Assembly (NCBI GenBank): GCA_902802755.1
Contig: CADCNH010000020.1
Location: 1-34,371, forward strand
Direction of reading: 5' to 3'
Length of the DNA: 34,371 bases
Source: an uncultured Bacteroidota bacterium
Lineage (GTDB): Bacteria; Bacteroidota; Bacteroidia; Bacteroidales; WCHB1-69
Shown piece by piece: positions 15,852-24,408 of this stretch (within the stretch, counting starts at the first letter, position 1; each line of letters starts with the position of its first letter). The translations under genes and the position numbers were made by a program. The notes under the pieces are model-generated. The model did no database searches, had not been told where the DNA came from, and worked only from the letters and a program-made list of their open reading frames with translations.

Positions 15852-16082
15852 AGTTTTAATGTGCTAATTATCAATGTGCTAATATGCTAATGGAATTAGT
15901 TAATGTGCAAATTAGCAAATGATTTTAATGTACTTATAATTCTTAATCTTTTACTCAATTCTGATCCCTAACACCTGATCACTGAAACATCTTCTCCGAT
16001 ACCCGCAACTGCGAGACGCAGTTGCCTACAATGACACACCCTAAACACTGACTCCTGACCCCTGATCACTAACACCTAACAC
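15852..16082. repeat. Degenerate short-period repeats with one perfect hairpin
   Basis: The gap upstream of the PAS gene holds AATGTGCTAAT-type units (15856-15925) and 7-bp-period CTAACAC/CTGATCA units (15960-16000, 16040-16095). Between them is a perfect 9-bp hairpin, GCAACTGCG/CGCAGTTGC with loop AGA (16005-16025). The CTAACAC units run into manB and encode its last residues (Arg-Cys-stop). Confidence 0.75.
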
Positions 16083-17423
16083 CTAACACCTAATCACTAT
16101 GTCTCTCGCTTCGGCAAGTTTGGCATCGAGAAGTTCTTGGGTTTTGGCTTCCATGAGCAGACGGAGGTAAGGTTCGGTGTTAGAGGGGCGCACATTGAAC
16201 CACCAGTCCTTGAACTCAATGCGATAGCCATCAAAATCCATGAACTTGGTATAGGGTTCTTGGGCACAGAAATGCTCGCGCATGGCTTCCATCGCACCTT
16301 TTTTATCCTCAATCTTGAAATTAATCTCACCCGTATTGTGATAGGTGACAATTTGGGAAATCAGCTGCGAGACAGAGACACCTTTCTTTTTCATCTCACT
16401 CACCACATGCAAAATCACCTGGGCAGCGATCATGGCCGAGTCGGAATAATAGAAATCTCTAAAATAGTAGTGGCCCGCGAACTCTCCGCCAAAAGCGCCG
16501 TCAATCTCGCGCAACTTCAGGGCGGCGAAAGCACGGCCCACACGCCAGATATAGACCTCACGGCCCAATTTTTCGATATATTCAGTCACAGACTTGGAGG
16601 TTCGGATATCCACGATGACCTTGCCTTGCATGTTTTTCTCCAGAATGAAATAGTGGCCCAGCACGGCTATCATCAAATCGGGCGGAATAAACAGGCCTTT
16701 CTCGTCCACGAACATCACGCGATCGGCATCGCCATCAAAAACCACACCGATATCAGCTTTCTCTTGCAACACACGTTTTTGCAAATCCACCACATTCTCT
16801 GGTTCCAGCGGATTAGCCTCATGATTCGGAAAAGTTCCATCCAACTCATCATACATATATATCGGTTGTTGACCGAAAATATCCTTCACCAAAGAAGTGG
16901 CCATGCCATTGGAGCAATCCATCACAATTTTCAGGTTAGAAAAATCATAGTGATACTGCCGTTGGAAGTCAAGATATTCCTGCATCACGGGATAATCCAC
17001 GACCTTGCCTTTCTTAGCAACCGGGGCAACCTCTTCTTCTTGCATCATGCGCTGAAGTTCACCCAATCCCGTATCCAAACCCACAGGCAGAGCATCATGC
17101 CGTGACACTTTTAAACCATTGTATTCCTTAGGATTATGAGAGGCGGTTATCATCACAGACGCATCAAAATGATGTTTGGCAGTGAAATAATACACCATCG
17201 GTGTGGTGGTCAAGCCCATGTCGCACACATCTGCACCCGCATCGGTAATGCCACGTGTAAGGCTGTCGAACATGTCGGGAGTAGAGACACGCATATCCCT
17301 ACCCACCAACACCTTATCAGCATTTAACAGCTTGGGCAAAAAAAAGCCGAAACGGTAAATATCATCGAGGGTGAAATCCACCCCGAAAACTCCTCTGAAA
17401 TCGTATTGTTTAAATGCACCCAT
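16083..17423 (-). CDS. manB: Phosphomannomutase/phosphoglucomutase
   Basis: A 446-residue alpha-D-phosphohexomutase that interconverts hexose 6- and 1-phosphates, feeding nucleotide-sugar and surface polysaccharide synthesis. All four active-site elements are visible: MITASHNPKEYNG with the phosphoserine (S95), VVFDGDADRVMFVDE (metal-binding, 230-235), GGEFAGHYYF (sugar-binding, 312-321) and VRPSNTEPYLRL (phosphate-binding, 411-422). The FAGHYYF form is typical of the PMM/PGM group; substrate preference cannot be read. The stop TAG and last codons lie in a CTAACAC repeat array, and another 7-bp array occupies its upstream region, so expression signals may be affected by repeat length. Confidence 0.92.
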   Translation of the reverse strand: MGAFKQYDFRGVFGVDFTLDDIYRFGFFLPKLLNADKVLVGRDMRVSTPDMFDSLTRGITDAGADVCDMGLTTTPMVYYFTAKHHFDASVMITASHNPKEYNGLKVSRHDALPVGLDTGLGELQRMMQEEEVAPVAKKGKVVDYPVMQEYLDFQRQYHYDFSNLKIVMDCSNGMATSLVKDIFGQQPIYMYDELDGTFPNHEANPLEPENVVDLQKRVLQEKADIGVVFDGDADRVMFVDEKGLFIPPDLMIAVLGHYFILEKNMQGKVIVDIRTSKSVTEYIEKLGREVYIWRVGRAFAALKLREIDGAFGGEFAGHYYFRDFYYSDSAMIAAQVILHVVSEMKKKGVSVSQLISQIVTYHNTGEINFKIEDKKGAMEAMREHFCAQEPYTKFMDFDGYRIEFKDWWFNVRPSNTEPYLRLLMEAKTQELLDAKLAEARDIVIRC

Positions 17424-17426
17424 TTC

Positions 17427-17620
17427 AATTGATAATTAACAATTAATAATTAACAGTTACCTAGTTGAAATTTGACAATTGACAATTGACAATTGACAGT
17501 TGACAGTTAGCTCCAAACCATCCTAACCTTCCATCCTGTAATCCTGTAATCCAAAATCCAACACTAACCTTTCTAATCCCTGACCACTGACCACTGATCA
17601 CTGACCACTAACCACCTTTC
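17427..17620. repeat. 7-bp-period tandem arrays upstream of manB
   Basis: TTAACAAT-type units (17436-17458), TGACAAT/TGACAGT units (about five, 17473-17510) and GACCACT/GATCACT units (17580-17613), separated by degenerate AT/CT-rich sequence. No gene or -7 element was found in this gap. Confidence 0.8.
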
Positions 17621-17624
17621 AGTT

Positions 17625-18224
17625 CTAACTCTTTCCTCCTTTTCCTTTCACAAGGTTCTCCCAACGGGGGAAAGCATATTTCTGAATATCAAAAAACAAG
17701 TTATAAAACACTCTGCCCCAATAATTTCTAAGACCAAAGCCACTAGGAGTCTTCATAAACTTTTCGCATAGCACCACCTGATGCGTACTCGAATGGACAA
17801 TGACCACCCAAACCGTGCCCAACTTGGTATGCTCATCAAAAGATTCCACAATAAAAAGGATAGAATATTCCGACACCTGCGGGAATATTGACCCTTGTAC
17901 ATACCCCATGATAGCCTCGTCTGAATAGACTGCGTCAATAGTAATAAACTCACTCAGCAAATTATTGATTTTAACCGACTTATTACGCTTTGTCACCCAT
18001 GAAAGGTCGTATTGCATGACAGGCTTTCGGAAACTCATACGTACATCATACTTTTTCTGGTCCGAAATGATCAGCATGTTCCAGTCGTTGAAATAACGCT
18101 GTAGCACCTCTTGGGTAAGCTGAAAACCGCTGCGGGTAAATTTGGCTTTGGAAAAATCCACACCCAACCATGTCACCTCACGGTGTGTCAAAAAGTCGGA
18201 GAACAACTCAGCATTGATGTACAT
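17625..18224 (-). CDS. Hypothetical protein
   Basis: A 199-residue protein, not recognised beyond resembling Bacteroidetes hypotheticals with a TWLGVDFSKAKF segment. No clear signal peptide or membrane span follows the chosen start MYINAELFSDFLTHREVTWL. A TTG at 18248 would add eight residues, but it lies inside the -7 promoter element at 18246-18253, so ATG 18224 must be the start. Alternating hydrophobic segments (IMGYVQGSIFP; YSILFIVESFDEH; LGTVWVVIVHSS) suggest an alpha/beta or beta-rich fold. The C-terminus is basic (KGKGGKS). It is transcribed divergently from rimO. No function is assigned. Confidence 0.75.
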   Translation of the reverse strand: MYINAELFSDFLTHREVTWLGVDFSKAKFTRSGFQLTQEVLQRYFNDWNMLIISDQKKYDVRMSFRKPVMQYDLSWVTKRNKSVKINNLLSEFITIDAVYSDEAIMGYVQGSIFPQVSEYSILFIVESFDEHTKLGTVWVVIVHSSTHQVVLCEKFMKTPSGFGLRNYWGRVFYNLFFDIQKYAFPRWENLVKGKGGKS

Positions 18225-18245
18225 GTAGTGAATTTTTACAACCTG

Positions 18246-18253
18246 CAAAGATA
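18246..18253 (-). promoter_or_regulatory. -7 promoter element (minus) of the divergent pair
   Basis: The minus strand reads TATCTTTG (TAnnTTTG), 21 bases before ATG 18224. It decides the start of the hypothetical gene. Confidence 0.7.
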
Positions 18254-18266
18254 CGTTTTTTTTTCG

Positions 18267-18274
18267 TATTTTTG
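18267..18274 (+). promoter_or_regulatory. -7 promoter element (plus) of rimO
   Basis: TATTTTTG lies 18 bases before ATG 18293. It overlaps the in-frame TTG at 18272, ruling that codon out as the rimO start. Only 13 bp separate it from the opposing -7 element. Confidence 0.7.
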
Positions 18275-18292
18275 CAATTTAAAATAAAACTC

Positions 18293-19594
18293 ATGACAAA
18301 ACATCTTCCATCTATTAATATTATCACCCTCGGATGCTCCAAAAACAGTGTGGACTCTGAAGTTATTGGTGCCCAATTGAAGAAAATGGGACACACGGTT
18401 CTGCACGACAGCACCGAGGACACCGATATCGTCATTGTCAACACTTGCAGTTTCATCCGAGATGCGAAGGAGCAGTCCATCGATGAGATTTTGCTCCATG
18501 CCGAGCGAAAAAAAGCCGGTATTGTCAAAAGAATTTATGTGGTTGGCTGTTTGGCGCAGCGTTACAAAGAGGACCTGCAACAAATGATACCCGAAGTAGA
18601 TGCATTTTATACCTTTTCGGAGCTGCACCAGCTCTTCAAGCTCGACAAATTCGACTTGTTAGCACAAAGCGACCGTCTCTTATCCACTCCTTCACACTAT
18701 GCTTACCTGAAGATTTCCGAAGGCTGTGACCGCAGCTGTTCTTATTGCGCCATCCCGCTGATACGTGGCAAGCAAGTCTCCAAACCCATCGACATGCTGG
18801 TGGAGGAAGCCCGCAAGCTGGTTCAGGCAGGAGTTAAGGAGCTGATGCTCATTGCCCAGGACCTGACCTATTATGGTATGGATTTGTCTGGACACCGCGA
18901 TTTGGAGATGCTTTTGCGCCGTCTCGCCCAAGTTGACGGTCTAGAATGGATACGTCTGCATTACGCTTATCCTACCGGTTTTCCTTACGAGATACTGGAT
19001 GTAATGAATGAATACTCCAACATCTGCCGTTATTTAGACATTCCCTTGCAGCACATCAGCGACGACATATTGCAAGACATGCGCCGTGGAGGCAACAGTA
19101 TGCAGACATACAAGCTGATAGAGAACATACGGAACAAGGTGCCCGGTATTGCCCTGAGAACCACCCTCATTTCCGGCTATCCTACTGAGACCAAGGCCCA
19201 GCATAAGGAGTTGGTGGAATTTGTCAAGCAGATGCGTTTTGAACGTTTGGGTGTTTTTGCTTACTCGCAAGAGGAAGGCACCCCCGCCTACCCGCTCGGC
19301 GACCCCATCAAAGAATCAGAGAAAAACCGCCGGGTGGAAGAAATTATGAGCCTGCAAGAGCAGATCTCGTTAGAACACAACCAAGAACTCATCGGGAAAG
19401 TGATGAAAGTCATGGTGGATAGCGAAGAGGAGGAATACTTCATTGGCCGTACCGAGTTCGACTCGCCCGATGTCGATAACACGGTGCTCATCAAGAAAGA
19501 GCAGCCTCTGACTATTGGCATTTTCTATCCTATAAGAATCACTGACGCAGACAATTACGACTTATTCGGAACAAGCGTCCAACCCAGCAAATAA
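18293..19594 (+). CDS. rimO: Ribosomal protein S12 methylthiotransferase RimO
   Basis: A 433-residue radical SAM methylthiotransferase that modifies an aspartate of ribosomal protein S12. The N-terminal MTTase domain has the three cluster cysteines C15 ([13 protein letters not shown]), C52 ([16 protein letters not shown]) and C86 (VVGCLAQRY). The radical SAM motif is [20 protein letters not shown] (C145, C149, C152). A C-terminal TRAM domain begins near residue 370. IGFIxDAKEESID-type features favour RimO over MiaB, and the TLGCSKN start is typical of RimO. The start at ATG 18293 is fixed by the promoter element. It heads a plus-strand run with the TerB/DnaJ protein 7 bases downstream. Confidence 0.94.
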   Translation: MTKHLPSINIITLGCSKNSVDSEVIGAQLKKMGHTVLHDSTEDTDIVIVNTCSFIRDAKEQSIDEILLHAERKKAGIVKRIYVVGCLAQRYKEDLQQMIPEVDAFYTFSELHQLFKLDKFDLLAQSDRLLSTPSHYAYLKISEGCDRSCSYCAIPLIRGKQVSKPIDMLVEEARKLVQAGVKELMLIAQDLTYYGMDLSGHRDLEMLLRRLAQVDGLEWIRLHYAYPTGFPYEILDVMNEYSNICRYLDIPLQHISDDILQDMRRGGNSMQTYKLIENIRNKVPGIALRTTLISGYPTETKAQHKELVEFVKQMRFERLGVFAYSQEEGTPAYPLGDPIKESEKNRRVEEIMSLQEQISLEHNQELIGKVMKVMVDSEEEEYFIGRTEFDSPDVDNTVLIKKEQPLTIGIFYPIRITDADNYDLFGTSVQPSK

Positions 19595-19601
19595 GGTAAA
19601 G

Positions 19602-20441
19602 ATGATTTTAAGAATTTTAGGATTAATAATTGGAGGAATTTTTGGAGGATTTTGGGGTGCTATAGGAGGCTATCTTATCGGCGGACTCATCAGTTCTTTT
19701 ACAGGTAAAAGCAGAGTTTCATACTCCTTCCAACATAACAGCTTGTCCCAAGACGAATTTATTGACGTGCTCATGCAACTCACTGCGGCGGTCATGCAGG
19801 CGGACAATAAGATGTTGAAATCGGAATTGGACTATGTCAAAGCCTATTTGGTCAAAAACATAGGGGCCACCAAAGCCCAGCAGGCCATTTTGGAACTTCG
19901 GGACTATCTCAAACAACCCATTGAAATACAACAGGTTTACAACACCGTCAAGAGCCGCTCAAGCATTCAGGAACGAATACTTATTCTGCAGTTCTTATTT
20001 GGTTTAGCACAAGCCGATGGCCACATTGATGAAAAAGAAATTGATGTTATCCGCCACATAGCCTACCACATTGGCATCTCCTCGTCCACCTTCGAAGCGC
20101 TGAAAGCCATGTTCGTAGGCTACAGCTACCAAGGCAACTACACTTCAGGTTATGGTTCAAGCTATAACTCAGGATACGGTTCGGGCTATGGTTACAATTC
20201 TGGCTCAAGCAATTACAGTTCAAGAAATTACCGCAGTTTAGACGACGACTATAAGATTTTGGAAATCACCTCCGACGCCACAGACGAGGAGGTGAAGAAA
20301 GCCTATCGCAAAGCTGCCATCAAGCACCATCCCGACAAGGTAAACCATTTGGGAGAAGAGGTCCGCAAGGCTGCCGAGGAGAAATTCGCCAAGGTGAACG
20401 AAGCATACGACCGCATTAAAAAATCGAGAGGGATGAATTAA
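19602..20441 (+). CDS. TerB and DnaJ domain protein (DjlA-like co-chaperone)
   Basis: A 279-residue protein. A glycine-rich hydrophobic N-terminus ([20 protein letters not shown]) looks like a membrane anchor. A TerB-like helical domain spans about 45-170 ([38 protein letters not shown], with acidic metal-binding-like residues). A Ser/Gly/Tyr-rich linker of about 35 residues (175-210) precedes a C-terminal J domain (215-279; [20 protein letters not shown], with the HPD motif in HHPDK). J domains stimulate DnaK ATPase. The architecture equals that of DjlA, but with a Tyr/Gly linker. It follows rimO by 7 bases, so the two are probably co-transcribed. Confidence 0.88.
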   Translation: MILRILGLIIGGIFGGFWGAIGGYLIGGLISSFTGKSRVSYSFQHNSLSQDEFIDVLMQLTAAVMQADNKMLKSELDYVKAYLVKNIGATKAQQAILELRDYLKQPIEIQQVYNTVKSRSSIQERILILQFLFGLAQADGHIDEKEIDVIRHIAYHIGISSSTFEALKAMFVGYSYQGNYTSGYGSSYNSGYGSGYGYNSGSSNYSSRNYRSLDDDYKILEITSDATDEEVKKAYRKAAIKHHPDKVNHLGEEVRKAAEEKFAKVNEAYDRIKKSRGMN

Positions 20442-20456
20442 TCCAAAAAAAAGTTG

Positions 20457-20464
20457 TATTTTTG
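20457..20464 (+). promoter_or_regulatory. -7 promoter element of the zapB-like/zapA operon
   Basis: TATTTTTG ends 19 bases before ATG 20484 and overlaps the upstream in-frame TTG (20454), favouring the ATG as start. Confidence 0.65.
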
Positions 20465-20483
20465 CAAATTCTATTGGAACACT

Positions 20484-20771
20484 ATGGCGTCATTTTATAA
20501 CCTATACAACGATATCGAGTATAAAATAAAACAGGCCCAGCTGCGTTTAATAGATATATCCAGGGAAAACAAGCAGTTGCAAGATGAAAAGCAGTTGCTG
20601 AAAAACGAGAACGACAGATTGCAGGCTCGTGTGAAAGACTTGGAAGAGAAAATGAAATTAATGACCATAACACAAACCATAATACATAAAGAAGATAAAA
20701 CCGAAACCAAAAGAAAGATTACAGAGTTAGTGCGGGAAATAGATAATTGCATAGGACTTCTCAATAGTTAA
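20484..20771 (+). CDS. Coiled-coil protein, ZapB-like
   Basis: A 95-residue protein, largely one coiled coil: YNDIEYKIKQAQLRLIDISR, then ENKQLQDEKQLLKNENDRLQ and ARVKDLEEKM, with regular leucine spacing. Small coiled-coil genes of this kind precede zapA in other Bacteroidetes and are often annotated as hypothetical; similarity to ZapB (a coiled-coil division protein) is in shape and context rather than in clear sequence motifs. The start at ATG 20484 is preferred because the -7 element lies at 20457-20464. zapA follows after 2 bases. Confidence 0.7.
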   Translation: MASFYNLYNDIEYKIKQAQLRLIDISRENKQLQDEKQLLKNENDRLQARVKDLEEKMKLMTITQTIIHKEDKTETKRKITELVREIDNCIGLLNS

Positions 20772-20773
20772 CG

Positions 20774-21070
20774 ATGGAAGATGATCAGATAAAAATACAG
20801 ATAGAGGTAGCACAAAGGAAGATTAACGTTATCATCAAGAAGGAATGGGAATACTACTACCGAGAAGCCGAAAAAAGAATCAATGATAGCTTTCTGGCTT
20901 TTGCCCGGAAATTCAATTACACCGACCATCAAGACCTACTCTCCAAAATACTCATCGAATATACAGTGAAATTAATAGATACTGAAGAAAGATTAAATGA
21001 ATACGAAGAGGATTTGATTCCCAAAATGGAAGCTCTGAAAAAGCTGGCCGACACTTTGGACATTGATTAG
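20774..21070 (+). CDS. zapA: Cell division protein ZapA
   Basis: A 98-residue protein matching ZapA in length and layout: a short beta N-terminal segment (DQIKIQIEVAQRKINVIIKK), then WEYYYREAEKRINDSFLAFA, DLLSKILIEYTVKLIDTEER and a C-terminal coiled coil. ZapA binds FtsZ and bundles filaments at the Z ring. Sequence identity to enterobacterial ZapA is low by eye. The gene order ZapB-like, zapA, 6S RNA, rny supports the call; zapA is next to the 6S RNA gene in Proteobacteria as well. Confidence 0.8.
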   Translation: MEDDQIKIQIEVAQRKINVIIKKEWEYYYREAEKRINDSFLAFARKFNYTDHQDLLSKILIEYTVKLIDTEERLNEYEEDLIPKMEALKKLADTLDID

Positions 21071-21087
21071 ACGTTCTTTGAAAAACA

Positions 21088-21284
21088 CCCTACCCGCACA
21101 AGTCAATAACGTTTGTTAAACTCAACACTTTACAAACGAAGGCACGGCTCGTTCTATCAAAATAAGGCCTCACCCGCAAGGGGATGTTTCGGCATCCGGT
21201 GGACTATTGCGATATTGCGGCTCCTTCATCATTATTAACATAGGAGTTTAATGAAACCCTATGGACTGTGCGGGATTTTTTTTT
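21088..21284 (+). ncRNA. ssrS: 6S RNA (Bacteroidales type)
   Basis: The 352-base gap between zapA and rny holds a long structured RNA. CCCGCACA-A-GTC (21093-21104) pairs with GACTGTGCGGG (21264-21274), forming an 11-bp closing stem with one bulge, directly followed by a T9 run (21276-21284) as in an intrinsic terminator. Inside are GTTTGT/ACAAAC (21110-21138) and ATAGG-GTTT/AAAC-CCTAT (about 21240-21262) helices and a central, less paired region. A single long rod with an open centre is the 6S shape, which traps RNA polymerase by mimicking a promoter. Location after zapA is the classic 6S context. The 5' end is approximate. The rest of the gap (21285-21422) is AT-rich leader of rny with no recognised element. 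Confidence 0.75.
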
Positions 21285-21422
21285 AGTTGAAAACTGAAAG
21301 TTAAATAAGAGTCCTCCTTAAAGACTTTTAAGACCTTAAACTCATTAAACTCCTCATAACTAACCCCTCAAAAAGAAAAAACATCAAACCAAATATATAA
21401 CCAAATTTCAAAACTAAAAACA

Positions 21423-22967
21423 ATGACAATATTACTATGGATTATTATTGGTATAATTGTAGGATTGGCCATCGGCATGGTCCTCTCTTTTACCATTCTC
21501 AAAAACTCAATCACTAAAAGCAGCAAGGAAATCCTGAAAAAAGCAGAAGAAGACGCAGAATTACTGAAAAAAGAAAAAATACTGCAAGCAAAAGAAAAAT
21601 TTCTTCAACTGAAAAGCGAACACGAAAAGGCTGTTAACGAGAAAAACCAACAAATCAGTGCTGCCGAGAACAGAATCAAGCAAAAAGAGAACACGCTGAA
21701 CCAGAAACTAGAAGAAGCCAACAAGAAAATCAACGAAAACAACGCTACCAAAGAGAACCTCAAGAAGCAAATGGAGGCCACAGCCCAAAAGCAGGCCGAA
21801 TTGGACAAGCAAACCGCTATCCAGAAACAAAAGCTGGAATCCATCGCCGAACTGACCAGCGAACAGGCTAAGCAACAGCTGATTACGCTGATGGAAGAAG
21901 AAGCCAAGGCAGATGCCATGGTACTGGTGAAAGATATTATCGACGAAGCTAAAATCACGGCCAACAACGAAGCTAAAAAAGTGATTATCAAATCTATACA
22001 GCGTGTCGGAGTGGAAGCTGCCATTGAAAATGCAGTATCCGTCTTCAACATTGAAAATGACGAGATTAAAGGTCGTATCATCGGTCGTGAAGGCCGTAAC
22101 ATCAGGACCTTGGAGAACCTGACCGGTGTGGATGTTATCATCGACGACTCCCCCGACGCCATCCTGCTTTCCAGCTTTGACCCCATCCGCCGCGAGATTG
22201 CCCGTCAGTCACTGCAAAAATTAGTCACCGATGGCCGTATCCACCCTGCCCGTATAGAGGAAGTAGTGGCTAAGACCAAGAAACACATCGAACAGGAAAT
22301 TGCCGAAATCGGTAAACGTACTTGTATAGACTTAGGCATCCACAATATCCACCACGAGCTGATGCGTATGGTGGGTAAGATGAGATACCGTTCATCATAC
22401 GGCCAGAACCTTTTGCAGCACTCCAAGGAAGTGGCCAACCTCTGCGCCACCATGGCTGCTGAATTGGGTTTGAATCCAAAATTAGCCAAACGCGCTGGTT
22501 TATTGCACGATATCGGCAAAGTATCTGACACTGAATTGGAGATGCCCCACGCCATCTATGGTGCCCAACTGGCTGAACAATACAAGGAACGTCCCGAAGT
22601 GGTGAATGCCATCGGTGCCCACCATGACGAGATGGAAATGGACAACCTCATCTCTCCGTTGGTACAGGTTTGCGATGCCATCTCCGGCGCACGTCCCGGC
22701 GCACGCCGCGAAGTGGTAGAGGCCTATATCAAACGTCTGAACGATTTGGAGAATATCGCCCTCACCTATCCCGGTGTGGTGAAGACCTTCGCCATCCAGG
22801 CTGGCCGCGAGCTGCGTGTTATTGTAGGCGCTGAAAAAGTGAGCGACGAGCAGGCTAACCAACTGTCATTCGACCTCTCCAAGAAGATTCAGAACGAGAT
22901 GACTTATCCCGGACAGATCAAAATCACAGTTATCCGTGAAACACGCTCCGTCAATTATGCAAGATAA
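21423..22967 (+). CDS. rny: Ribonuclease Y
   Basis: A 514-residue membrane-bound endoribonuclease that initiates mRNA decay. An N-terminal membrane anchor ([20 protein letters not shown], residues 4-23) is followed by a long coiled coil (about 30-200, Lys/Glu/Gln rich), a KH RNA-binding domain ([20 protein letters not shown], near 213-232) and a metal-dependent HD domain ([28 protein letters not shown] near 361; IGAHHDEME). Domain order and length match RNase Y. Together with the upstream 6S RNA and zapA it forms a group that links cell division and RNA control. The DivIC-like gene follows after 17 bases. Confidence 0.96.
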   Translation: MTILLWIIIGIIVGLAIGMVLSFTILKNSITKSSKEILKKAEEDAELLKKEKILQAKEKFLQLKSEHEKAVNEKNQQISAAENRIKQKENTLNQKLEEANKKINENNATKENLKKQMEATAQKQAELDKQTAIQKQKLESIAELTSEQAKQQLITLMEEEAKADAMVLVKDIIDEAKITANNEAKKVIIKSIQRVGVEAAIENAVSVFNIENDEIKGRIIGREGRNIRTLENLTGVDVIIDDSPDAILLSSFDPIRREIARQSLQKLVTDGRIHPARIEEVVAKTKKHIEQEIAEIGKRTCIDLGIHNIHHELMRMVGKMRYRSSYGQNLLQHSKEVANLCATMAAELGLNPKLAKRAGLLHDIGKVSDTELEMPHAIYGAQLAEQYKERPEVVNAIGAHHDEMEMDNLISPLVQVCDAISGARPGARREVVEAYIKRLNDLENIALTYPGVVKTFAIQAGRELRVIVGAEKVSDEQANQLSFDLSKKIQNEMTYPGQIKITVIRETRSVNYAR

Positions 22968-22984
22968 AGCAGTAATAAATTGTC

Positions 22985-23281
22985 ATGAAAAAGGAAATCT
23001 TTCAGGGGAAAATATTTTGGCTGACTCTGTTCGGAGTCACCATCATATTGTTTATCCTCTATTTGGTTTTCTTTTCTGACAATAATCTGCGGAAGAGACG
23101 AGAACTGGACAAAAAGATAGAAAATCTGGAGAAAAGTATCACCGATACCAAAAATAAGATTGAGAACAACTACTCCTACGACCAACTCAAAAAAGACTCA
23201 AGCAAACTGGAACAATACGGCCGCGAGAACCTGAACATGCAGAAGAATGACGAGGATGTGTTTATTGTTGTATATGAATAA
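22985..23281 (+). CDS. Septum formation initiator family protein (FtsB/DivIC-like)
   Basis: A 98-residue bitopic membrane protein: a short cytoplasmic start (MKKEIFQGKIFW), one membrane segment (LTLFGVTIILFILYLVFF, about 13-30), a periplasmic coiled coil (RELDKKIENLEKSITDTKNK) and a C-terminal segment with the family-like EQYGRENLNMQKNDEDVFIV. FtsB/DivIC proteins join FtsL and FtsQ/DivIB in the divisome and help activate septal wall synthesis. It lies 17 bases after rny and close to zapA, supporting a division role. Confidence 0.85.
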   Translation: MKKEIFQGKIFWLTLFGVTIILFILYLVFFSDNNLRKRRELDKKIENLEKSITDTKNKIENNYSYDQLKKDSSKLEQYGRENLNMQKNDEDVFIVVYE

Positions 23282-23327
23282 AGGTTACAGGGGACAGAAT
23301 TCTATAGAGTTTGGCGACAAGGAAAAA

Positions 23328-23362
23328 CAACTATTAATTATTAACTGTTAACTATTAATTGT
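23328..23362. repeat. 7-bp-period array just upstream of aroQ
   Basis: Units CTATTAA, TTATTAA, CTGTTAA, CTATTAA lie end to end and stop 5 bases before the aroQ ATG at 23367, so they form its immediate leader. Confidence 0.75.
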
Positions 23363-23366
23363 AAGG

Positions 23367-23783
23367 ATGCGGATAGCGATTATTAACGGGGTAAATTTAG
23401 GCTGTTTAGGAACACGGGAAGTGAACATCTATGGTTCCCAGACTTTTGAGGAATATTTCAAGCAGCTGCAGCAATTATTTCCCGATGTTGAGTTGACCTA
23501 TTTCCAGTCGGACAAGATTGAGGAATTGGTTGATGCGCTGCGAAAAGGGAAAAATTGCGACGGCATCATCTTGAATCCGGGGGCCTATACCCACACTGCC
23601 ATCGTATTAGCCGATGCTGTACGCTCTATCAGCACACCGGTGGTTGAAGTTCATATCACCAACCTCTTTGGTCGCGAGCTGTACCGCAGACGTTCTGTCA
23701 TTGCCGCCCATTGTGTCGGTTTCATCAGCGGCTTCGGATTACAGGGCTATGAGTTAGCGATAAGACATTTTGCCGCCCATTAA
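23367..23783 (+). CDS. aroQ: 3-dehydroquinate dehydratase, type II
   Basis: A 138-residue type II dehydroquinase, which converts 3-dehydroquinate to 3-dehydroshikimate in aromatic amino acid synthesis. Catalytic-site residues are present: N10, R17 and Y22 in NGVNLGCLGTREVNIYG, N70 and H76 in IILNPGAYTHTAIV, H96 in VVEVHITN, and the C-terminal GFISGFGLQGYELAI. Oddities: the usual NGPNLN and REP have lost their prolines (NGVNLG, REV), and the segment after HITN is RELYRRRS rather than the common REEFRHHS. The enzyme is probably active but divergent. Its leader is a 7-bp tandem array. Confidence 0.9.
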   Translation: MRIAIINGVNLGCLGTREVNIYGSQTFEEYFKQLQQLFPDVELTYFQSDKIEELVDALRKGKNCDGIILNPGAYTHTAIVLADAVRSISTPVVEVHITNLFGRELYRRRSVIAAHCVGFISGFGLQGYELAIRHFAAH

Positions 23784-23855
23784 ACCTACACAACAAACAT
23801 CAGTCTAAACTAAAAAATATTCTTTCGCATCAAAGAAAATAACATTAAAGCACTA

Positions 23856-23890
23856 CCCCGGCCTTCGGCCACCCCTTCTAAAAGAAGGGG
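23856..23890. repeat. Paired short hairpins (CCGGCC/GGCC and CCCCTTCT/AGAAGGGG)
   Basis: CCGGCCTTCGGCC is followed by a perfect 8-bp stem CCCCTTCT-AAA-AGAAGGGG (23872-23890) between aroQ and the first DUF1573 gene. No T-run follows, so it resembles an interspersed repeat more than a classical terminator. Confidence 0.6.
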
Positions 23891-23946
23891 AATTTAAACA
23901 CGACAAAATAACAAATCAACAATTCAACAAATAAAAAAACAAAGCT

Positions 23947-24399
23947 ATGAAAAAGATCTTAAGTATTGCAATTCTTATGATTTTTGCGCTCTCTTTGTCA
24001 GCACAAGATGCACCGTCTGAAAAGCCCAAAAAAGTGAAAGAACCTGAAATCACTTTTGAGACATTGGTTCACGATTACGGTCAGATTTACCAGAATGACA
24101 ATGGTGAATGTGAGTTTGTTTTCAAAAACACAGGCAAAGCTGAACTGATTTTGACCAACTGCCGTTCCAGCTGTGGTTGCACAGTTCCCGAATGGCCCCG
24201 CGAACCCATCGCTCCTGGCAAGAAGGCCAGCATCAAGGTTAAATACAACACCGGTCGTTTAGGCATCATCAACAAGAGCATTACAGTTGAATCCAATGCT
24301 ACCAACAACAGAGTTGTATTGCAAATCAAGGGCAATGTGAACGCCAGACCTGCCGAGGCAGCTCCCGAAAACAGTAGCACACCATTAAACGCTCAATAA
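23947..24399 (+). CDS. DUF1573 domain protein, exported (copy 1)
   Basis: A 150-residue protein with signal peptide MKKILSIAILMIFALSLSAQ. One DUF1573 domain (immunoglobulin-like/ASH-type fold) spans about 35-140: FETLVHDYGQIYQNDNGECE, then FVFKNTGKAELILTNCRSSC and GCTVPEWPREPIAPGKKASI, ending with NRVVLQIKGNV. The CRSSCGCTVP cysteine cluster is typical of the family. Function is unknown; these are abundant periplasmic or surface proteins in Bacteroidetes. The paralogue follows after 9 bases, apparently from a tandem duplication. Confidence 0.9.
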   Translation: MKKILSIAILMIFALSLSAQDAPSEKPKKVKEPEITFETLVHDYGQIYQNDNGECEFVFKNTGKAELILTNCRSSCGCTVPEWPREPIAPGKKASIKVKYNTGRLGIINKSITVESNATNNRVVLQIKGNVNARPAEAAPENSSTPLNAQ

Positions 24400-24408
24400 T
24401 ATAGAATC

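Noticed and set aside
16137..17105. A 322-codon plus-strand reading frame
   Set aside because: It lies wholly antisense to manB, whose four active-site motifs are intact.
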